Shown: positions 56,668 through 64,000 of the stretch, in pieces
Layout: the number at the start of each line of letters is the position of its first letter
Numbering within the stretch: position 1 is the stretch's first letter
Assembly (NCBI RefSeq): GCF_001625305.1
Contig: NW_017804498.1
Location: forward strand, 465,732-529,731
Source: Branchiostoma belcheri
Taxonomy: Eukaryota > Chordata > Leptocardii > Amphioxiformes > Branchiostomatidae
Direction: 5' to 3'
DNA length: 64,000 bases
Notes under the pieces: generated by a model
Told to the model about the DNA's origin: nothing
The model's input: only the letters and a program-made list of their open reading frames with translations
Databases searched by the model: none
Translations under genes and position numbers: made by a program

Positions 56668-59600
56668 TACTCGTACATGGATCCGTCAGAAACAAAAGCA
56701 GGCTTCAGACTAGAATGGCAACATTTGCGAGCAAATGCAGGATGTCATCTGCAGGTGGTCTCCATCTCCCTCTCTTCCCCCTCTTATTTTCTCTCATTAA
56801 CTGACTTAAAACAATGTTTTCCTTCTGTGACGGAAGTAATAATACAACCATTTTACGACATGTATTCACTGCAGCTTTCGCTATCGTGTACAGCTGTACA
56901 TGTATGCTGCATTCTACCCATGCAGATCTGTTATCCCATGTATGAATGTACCAAGCATATTTAACACAAAAATAACTACCACACCAAGGAGGTAACCTTC
57001 TTGCTTTAACCCCTCTCAATTCCTATGACATTCACTTCACCAGAGAGCATTATGCTAGTCGTGTTCGTAGTTCGTAGTCCTGACTGAAATAAAATAACTC
57101 ATGGATCTCTCCATACGCCCAGACTATTCCCACAGCTAATATAAGACGTTCTGCCGATCCTTCACGCTGGATAGACAGCTGAAATCAGACCGACACGGCA
57201 GGACGATCAAGGGGCGGCGAGGCTGTTCCGGAGTTTCCTCACGTCCCTGTGGCATTCCGAAACTTCCGGATTTATTGGCGTTATTGTTTTCAGCGTGGGT
57301 TCAGTGGGACCATTCCGCCAGACATCACTCTAATAACGTCGCACGAGGTCTACAAAAGGTCGGCAGGTCTGGGTTCAATTCTCAATTGTTAACTTGAGTG
57401 ATTGCTTCTGTGCTACCAATAGTGTTAACGTATGTATTTGTAAACTCCCTCCCACCACCAAGGTAACACACGGTATGTACAGCCGGATGCAGAACACAAC
57501 GGAGGAGATAGAAGGGGATGTAAAGCGGTACAAATGTCATAGTCTGTGGATATCTGATCTGATGTATATCTTACTGAGGGGGGTAGGGTTGATTTCTTTC
57601 GTTTGAGGCATTTGCTAACACATTTACCAAGTACCGTTTTAATTTTGTTAAACTTGGAAACTTGGATTCAAACTTTTAATGAGTTCTCTACAAGAAGATT
57701 TAGAGATTTTTTTTATTCTATTCCTAGGTTGTCATGACAATTTTCGTGTTATGAAATTACAGTATACAAGAACATGCGTGCTTGACTTTAAGTGAGCGAT
57801 GATAGTTTACCTATTGCACGACAATGGCTAGTGCTACGTTACTGCCAGCACACAGCAAGAACTTATTTCTTATTAAATCAACGATATGGGTACCTGGCTT
57901 TTCTCTCGTTATCCCCTGCATTTCCTTGAAAACATCACGATAATCCTACATGTCCCAGGAGGTAACGCACCTTGCGTACAAAGCCCACTGCATACCCTAA
58001 AAGAGTCACACAAAAGTCTGGTCTTACCCTTTGTTGATCCTATGCGCAATTACCACCGTACCCTGGGGTTAAATACCCGCGTATGTATTCACGGCCCCCC
58101 GACGTTAGACTTACTCAAATCCTCTGTTAAGTCTTACAGCCTGGCAGTGAGACCTTCTGACTATATTTACAGTCTCGGCTACAGTCTCGGCCTGAGCAGC
58201 ACAGAAACAGTGACGAGGCAGCCCCTGATGTGGCGGTGTGATTACCAGGTGCATTGACGGGAAGCTGGCTTCCGTCTGTAGATTGCACCTCCCCCATGAA
58301 CTCAATGAAAAGCGACCGGCAGGCCGATTTACATTTCAGTCGTTCATGAATAAACAAGGCTCAAACAAATAGACAAAATTTCAATAGGTATAGAAAATGT
58401 GATGTTCGTGAAGCTTCAAAAAGAATTACGCTTTTTTCCTAATCAAGGGCACTTGTATGAACTAACTAAGTAACCACCCGGCTTGATACAACTGCTTGCA
58501 TTGCGTTACGAGACTTTTTTTGCAATTATCTTAAAGCATGACATGTCAAAAAACATTATATTGAAAAATTAAAATGCCAGCTCTCGGTGAGAAACAAAAT
58601 CCGCCCATGACAGGATCTTGTTTGTCTTCACTAATCTTTCAACTCAAAGCAGATTCTTTGTGTTGAAAGGTGTTTCTGCTGATGGAATCCCCGCATCTCC
58701 TTCGTCAATATCTGTTATTTATGTTACATTTCAGATGGTTATTCAACATGAGTTAAACTAACTTTCCATAACACAGTTGAATAGTACTACATACAGGGTA
58801 CTTTAGAATTCACATTTAAAGGATCGTTTCTTGTCCTTTTTTCTCTCCTTTATGGTTGTGCCAATTTTTATCTTGTCCTGCACGTTCTGTCTTTAATTTC
58901 TTGCAACAGGAGTGAAGGTATCTGCAGGGAGTTACTCAGGATACTGAGGAGAATTTCATGACTTTCTACAACAGTCACTGTTCATTACTTGTTGCGCACT
59001 ATCCTATGTTTAACTGATATGTTCATCAACATTAATTAATCCTGGCTAGAACGTTCCCCTTGACGTAAGTGCCAGCCATAACGTCAAAACCCTTTTTCAT
59101 GCTTCGGATACTCTGCCGTCACCGGAAAAGATGACTACGGCCCTGGTTGCATTTGTATTTAAATGAATACCATTTGTATTGCGAGGAATTGGTAAGAAAA
59201 GATTGCGTAGGTTTACGTATACTGACTGTCCTTGGTGCTGATACGTTTGTAGCTGCATCTCTAAGGTACATCGTGTGCTGGCGAGCTTAGTGCAACCATT
59301 ATGCTTCCCAGGACATTTCACTTTCTTGAACCATTTTGTAAATTTAACTGAATAAAACGAAAGCAGCATTGATACTTTCATAGATCATGCTAGAGGTTAA
59401 ATTGCAGTATGAAACAACAGATCTCTAACGAGGTCAATGAGCCGTTAACATTTTCCTGTCAGGAAAAAGGTCTCCCAGCAACCGCACCAGCGTGTCGTGC
59501 GTTTGTCCAAATTAGCACCCAAGGCGTTTCTTGTGGTCTCTCCGCTTATTAGCCTTTTGAATCCACAGACGTTTATAGTCTTTTCAATGTAGGAAGACTA

Positions 59601-61271
59601 TCGGATACAAAAGAAAGGGTGAAGGTAACAAGAGCGTCGATGAAAGTCTAACATCCAGTAAATACTCAAGTAACTGGGTAGATTTTGAAGTACAAGGAAT
59701 GTGTTTTGGGAGAAAAATACAATTAATGAAAATGACGCGGACAAGTTGCACATATGGAGCTAAGAGACGAGAATGCGACAAAACACTTAACCATCTTTCA
59801 AAGAATGTGCTAAGCACATTAAAGTATCATAATTATGAGATATTTTCTCGTAGTTGAAGCATCGATTGACGCACGGGCCTACAAATGATCGTGGCCCTAA
59901 GCCTGATGATCTTTGACACCTCAAAGAACAGTCTTGGCAGGTCAACAGTAGATGGATAGGAATCTCCAGGTAAATGCTTCTATATCCTCACATATTCGGG
60001 CCATATCCTACCCAGAAATGTTTCCACATTAAATCTTAATGGCAGGCTGACATGTGTCTCCGGTCGTTGTCTCCTTAAGTGCCAGGTTTAGGTTCTATCA
60101 TATTACACCTGATTGAATCTACCACATGTCGCGTCCACGTGCCAAGGATAGTCTATTGTCATCCAGGAACTTCACAATGAAAGTACACTACAGAAACATG
60201 AAGACCGAGTGAGGTAAACTTGCCGGTAAACGCCGTATCATTAACAGTGCAGCTACAATCTTATCAGCCCCGCGGACAGCTTATAAATCTGCACACACTG
60301 TTCTTACCAGTTTACCCCCAATACAAGGGGTATAACTAATTCCGAATGCAAACAGGGTTGGAGAAATATTTCCTGATGATGGTAGAGTATCAGAGTCGTA
60401 CAAAAAGGAGGCGTGAAAGGAGACACGGTCATTATCGCAGCTGTGTGTAATCAACATATGCTGTACAAGATGGAGTCTTAAAAGAGGGGTGTGAATTCAG
60501 GCTAGGGGAATACAAGGCCTGTCCCCCAGAGCACAAAAGACACACAAAGACAACATACAAGTGTTATCTGCAAAACGTTTGAAGGGGACCACTCAAGAAT
60601 GGGACTGTTTAGAGATTGCTTATGTCCTTGACAAGGTCGCCCTTATCATCTGACGAGATGAAAAGATGCTTACTGAAGTTCATCATCACGCTTTGATCCA
60701 GTAAAGACCGGCATTTTCCATGGTGTGATCCTTGACATCGCAGCATATTTAAACTTTTGCGCTCGTACACATGCAAAATATCCTGGCAATTTGAAAATGC
60801 CACAACCCGTATTGCTTTATCATATTATCATATAACGTTTTCGCGTAAAGTGCACCTGTTTAGGATCTTTGATGTACGGAAACAAAGTGATAAGTGAAGC
60901 TAATCAAATCTGGGATAGTTCTTATCGAGCGCTTCGGGCATAAACAAAAGCTGTATCAAAAGATAACGATCAAACATCAAGAAGAAAGCCATACAAAATG
61001 AATCAAGCTACTGGATAGATTCTCTAAAAAGTCACAAAGAACAAAGTGTTGAAGCTCAGATGTATCCGTGCGCTAGCAAAGTGAATTTCGGTGGCGTTTT
61101 GATACGGTAGATGCAAAACAGGAAGAGCCTGAGGACCACTTAGGCCCGGAGTACACCTGTTCAGCAGATGGCGCTCTGGTTATATAAAGTGTGACGATCT
61201 TTGCACGCGCTCTTAGCACCATCACGATCTGTCTTGCAGGCGTAGCCATACTTACTATGAACCCGGCTATC

Positions 61272-61475
61272 GGCGTGGTCACATTAGTCTTAGATTGTCG
61301 TACGATTTTGATGCCGTAGAGTTTTCAAGTAGACTATAACAAAGCCAAGCGCTGACAAGAACCTAAAATAGCTCTTTTCCTTTACAAGAAAGCGTGTAGT
61401 TGCAGGAAACGTGCGGTGACTGTCTGAAGAATGCCTTTAGGTTGCGATCGTACGACTTATGTGAGCACATGTATG
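61272..61475. mobile_element. TGGTCACA-family element
   Basis: Begins GGCGTGGTCACATTAGTCTT, then TCGTACGATTTTGATGCCGT; the right end GCGATCGTACGACTTATGTG is diverged at the last bases. Inner GACAAGAACCTAAAATAGC matches the family block. Confidence 0.65.
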
Positions 61476-63701
61476 TAGCCGGAGCCTATGCAAGAGAACA
61501 AATCATCTTCAAATGAAACTTTCGTGGAACCTTCTGTAGACTGACCAGTTGATGAGAATACCACCTGATGATAAGCTCTGATAGTCTGGTGAGTCAAGAC
61601 TTTAATGACTTACAGATTTGTAATTAATATTGCTGTCTTTCTCATCCTATCTTCTCACATGGTTTTGAATGAATGACTTGGAAAGATAGCAAACATTACT
61701 TTTTTTAAACTTACAAAAGATGACGTCCCTGAATAATATCACAACACCATCGCTACGGTTTTAGAAACATGTCTTTCCGTAAAAATATAGTGTAACACCA
61801 TGGAGTCGTTATGTCTAGACGTATGTCGCATTGTCTGAAAGCTTGGATATGAAAGGTGCGTATGTGTCAAATATCGGCCGCCTTAAAAGCCATAGTGCTG
61901 ATTGTAAAGTGTGACATGGTCGCCCACGTACCGCAGGTGTTAAGCTAAACATGGCGTCATAATCCCACTTGTGCACCAGGAACCAGTGATAACGACGAAC
62001 ATATTCAGTCTAAAATCCCAATGGATGGTTTCAACTTTCGTACCAAACGTTGGTTATCAGATCGCCGATACGTTAGAGTTGAAACATGATAAGATCTTGA
62101 AAGCATTGTTTTGCTTCTTCATAGCATGGCTGTAAGACAACTGCAGCGAAATAGTTTCGTTCACATTCCGGACTGCACTAAAGGAGAGAAGACGGCGATG
62201 GCTTTTGATAGAATCTGGGCCGGCACAAGTGGGGCTGTGCTAGCCTGGTAGCCATATCGATCGTAGGCGCCCCCGTACCTCTACGGTGCCGGGAGTGTTG
62301 CCCTTCCGCCCAAGCCCATTAGCGCACGCCAGGAGTTTTCACAGGGTCGGTTTCAAATTACTTCGCCCAGAGGTTTACAGCATGGAAAGATAGGCTTCCA
62401 AAAAGAAAAACAGCCCTAAGCCGAGCTGTGGAGAATGGTTACCAGCCTAGCTTTTGGTAAGCGTATTATCGTCTGTTTGGCAAATTCCTTGCACCTACGC
62501 CGAACGATGTGTATAGTCAAAAATCAAGTGTATTTGCTCCGACGTTTTAGTGCGGATAAAGCGCTAAGAGCTTTGGTTACTTACATGACTGTTAGTACTT
62601 AGGTGATTTCCTGGGATTCCTTGTATATCTAAAGGTTCACTCTTGGGGAAGATTGCGTCCGGTACTCTCAGCGGCTTTTTACTCAAAGTTCTAGGACGGA
62701 AGTAATGAATGGAAAATAAGATAAGAAAGGGTCGACCCTTGGCTTGTACATACATCTGGGAAGGCCTACTTCGTGTACGTAAGTCTCAAACACCTCCATT
62801 ATTTGTAGCAGGTCTGAGGTAACAAAATGGCAGGCTTTTAAGTGGGACATGTAGCCCTATGGCCCTAGAGCCCTAGTGGCATATCAGAAATTTGTACAAA
62901 TCATAGCATTTTAGGTAAGTCAAGGCTGGACATCGAGGTAAAAAGATACCGAATCAAGTAACAGTTACGCAATCAGCTGGATATCAAAATCACCTAAAAA
63001 CATTAGTTTTGTTTGAGTAACTGTTACTTTGGCATGGCTTTTTAGATTTTCTGAGCCTGTATTACACGCCACAGTCTCTCGATGTCGGGGGCTAATTGGG
63101 CCTCCTCCACCAGAGAAGCCTGAAAGGGTTAGTAAAAGGTCGGGGGAAGGCAGAATAGTACTTTCTGGCACAAACCATTTAGAGGGTGGCAAAACGATCA
63201 GGAATATTAAATATAGATACGTATAAGTGCATATCAACATTTTGCCGCACAATGCCGGTAAGACTAAGAGGTCGCTGATCCAGATTTCATGACAATCACT
63301 AGAGCAGGTTGACAGAAAGGCCACATTTCACGTCACACACACGGATGAAAGTCTGGCTCCTAGCGTCTCTAAGTCTGGACTAAGTACGTTCCACTTTTGT
63401 AGGACAAGGACGGAATACATGGAAAAACAACATTATAACATTCATATTTAACCCGCTTCTTTATTCATGCGATAGTTGTACGCCCTAACTTGTATTCAGT
63501 AGTTGTTTGTCAAAAGCATTAGCTTAAAATAGTACTTTAACAGTTGGCAGTTCTAAAGTTTTCTCATACCTTGGTGGGAATCCCCGGGAGATGAAAAAAA
63601 CAAAATGCCCTATTTTACGAGTCATTTATAATAATTTGTGTAGGGAGAACCCCATTATTACCCGTCACCTTGACTTATCAGATAAACGCCGTGGAAATGA
63701 G

Positions 63702-63816
63702 AAATTAGTATATTCACCCCACGTAAATTAGTATATTTGACCCCGTAAATTAGTATGTTCGACCCCGTTAATTAGTATATTTCACCCCGTTAATTAGTAT
63801 ATTCGACCCCGTAATT
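63702..63816. repeat. 22-23-bp minisatellite, five units
   Basis: Units of the form AATTAGTATATTYGACCCCG repeat five times with small changes, directly before a palindromic MITE fragment. Confidence 0.85.
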
Positions 63817-63831
63817 GCACCATAGCGGATA

Positions 63832-63960
63832 TAAGCCTATACCAGACTTCGGGAAGCCGCTAGAAAGAGTAGAAATTGGCCAAATAGACAGATGATATGC
63901 CAGGAGAGTTGGGCGAGGTTGAAAGAACAGTTTCCCGCTCCCGAACTGTATTCTTAGTCT
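63832..63960. mobile_element. Palindromic MITE, TAGCCTCTACCAGGC family, copy 4 (left half)
   Basis: Starts TAAGCCTATACCAGACTTCG, then GAAAGAGTAGAAATTGGCCA as in the other copies, and the centre with CCGCTCCCGAACTGTATTC. No right arm is visible before the window edge, so it is either truncated or diverged. Confidence 0.7.
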
Positions 63961-64000
63961 TAGCTCGTGTACACACACGTCTCTCACAAGGGTGTTTCTT

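Larger units (their letters stand above)
47180..64000. other. Gene-poor stretch, repeats only
   Basis: No open frame here shows a signal peptide, domain motif or splice-consistent neighbour, so I call no gene. The stretch contains several copies of the inverted-repeat families listed separately, short tandem repeats and AT-rich tracts. It may hold distant regulatory sequence for flanking genes. Small or noncoding RNA genes cannot be ruled out. Confidence 0.5.

Noticed and set aside
56620-56964. 114-codon plus-strand frame, Cys-containing and hydrophobic
   Set aside because: Starts in a foldback element and shows no known pattern; a gene cannot be supported.
57886-58257. 123-codon plus-strand frame
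   Set aside because: No signal, domain or neighbouring exon; treated as chance.

Overview
The window looks like invertebrate chordate genomic DNA, most likely amphioxus (Branchiostoma). Support: short GT-AG exons separated by introns of roughly 0.3-1.4 kb, large secreted proteins built from VWD/C8/TIL/EGF/VWA modules, a vinculin/alpha-catenin superfamily gene, and many short inverted-repeat elements in introns and between genes. The species call is an inference. I joined exons by hand from conserved motifs, GT/AG borders and phase. In all three genes the phases agree at every junction.

Layout. (1) About 0.9-16.65 kb, minus strand: the 5' part (26 coding exons, about 1,325 residues) of a secreted von Willebrand factor/SCO-spondin-type protein. 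Its order is signal peptide, three EGF-like domains, VWA, a cysteine-containing WSC-like module, then VWD-C8-TIL-E assemblies. The 3' end lies beyond the left edge. A TATA-like box and an ATGCAAAT octamer lie just upstream. (2) 19.5-40.34 kb, minus strand: a complete 30-exon gene encoding about 1,578 residues. It has an alpha-catenin/vinculin-like N-terminal and middle part, an added rod with repeats spaced about 118 residues, a Pro/Ser linker and a vinculin-like tail. It is about 1.5 times the length of vinculin and is the most unusual gene here. (3) 44.91-47.18 kb, plus strand: a 3-exon, 131-residue Ly6/uPAR-type GPI-anchored protein. (4) 47.2-64 kb: no gene recognised; the stretch is crowded with non-autonomous inverted-repeat elements, some nested, and tandem repeats.

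The genes do not form a pathway in any obvious sense. The first product would be extracellular (matrix, mucus or adhesion), the second cytoplasmic (linking adhesion sites to actin), and the third tethered to the outer cell surface. Repeats dominate the remaining sequence. Families seen at two or more places include a palindromic element with TIR TAGCCTCTACCAGGCTTCGG (one copy has a 9-bp target duplication), a TGGTCACA-ended element of about 190 bp, an element with AGCACGTCGGCAGAACGTAC ends, a GCTGAGCGACC-ended element and a SINE-like intronic repeat. A single 374-bp element with a TTA target duplication was also found.
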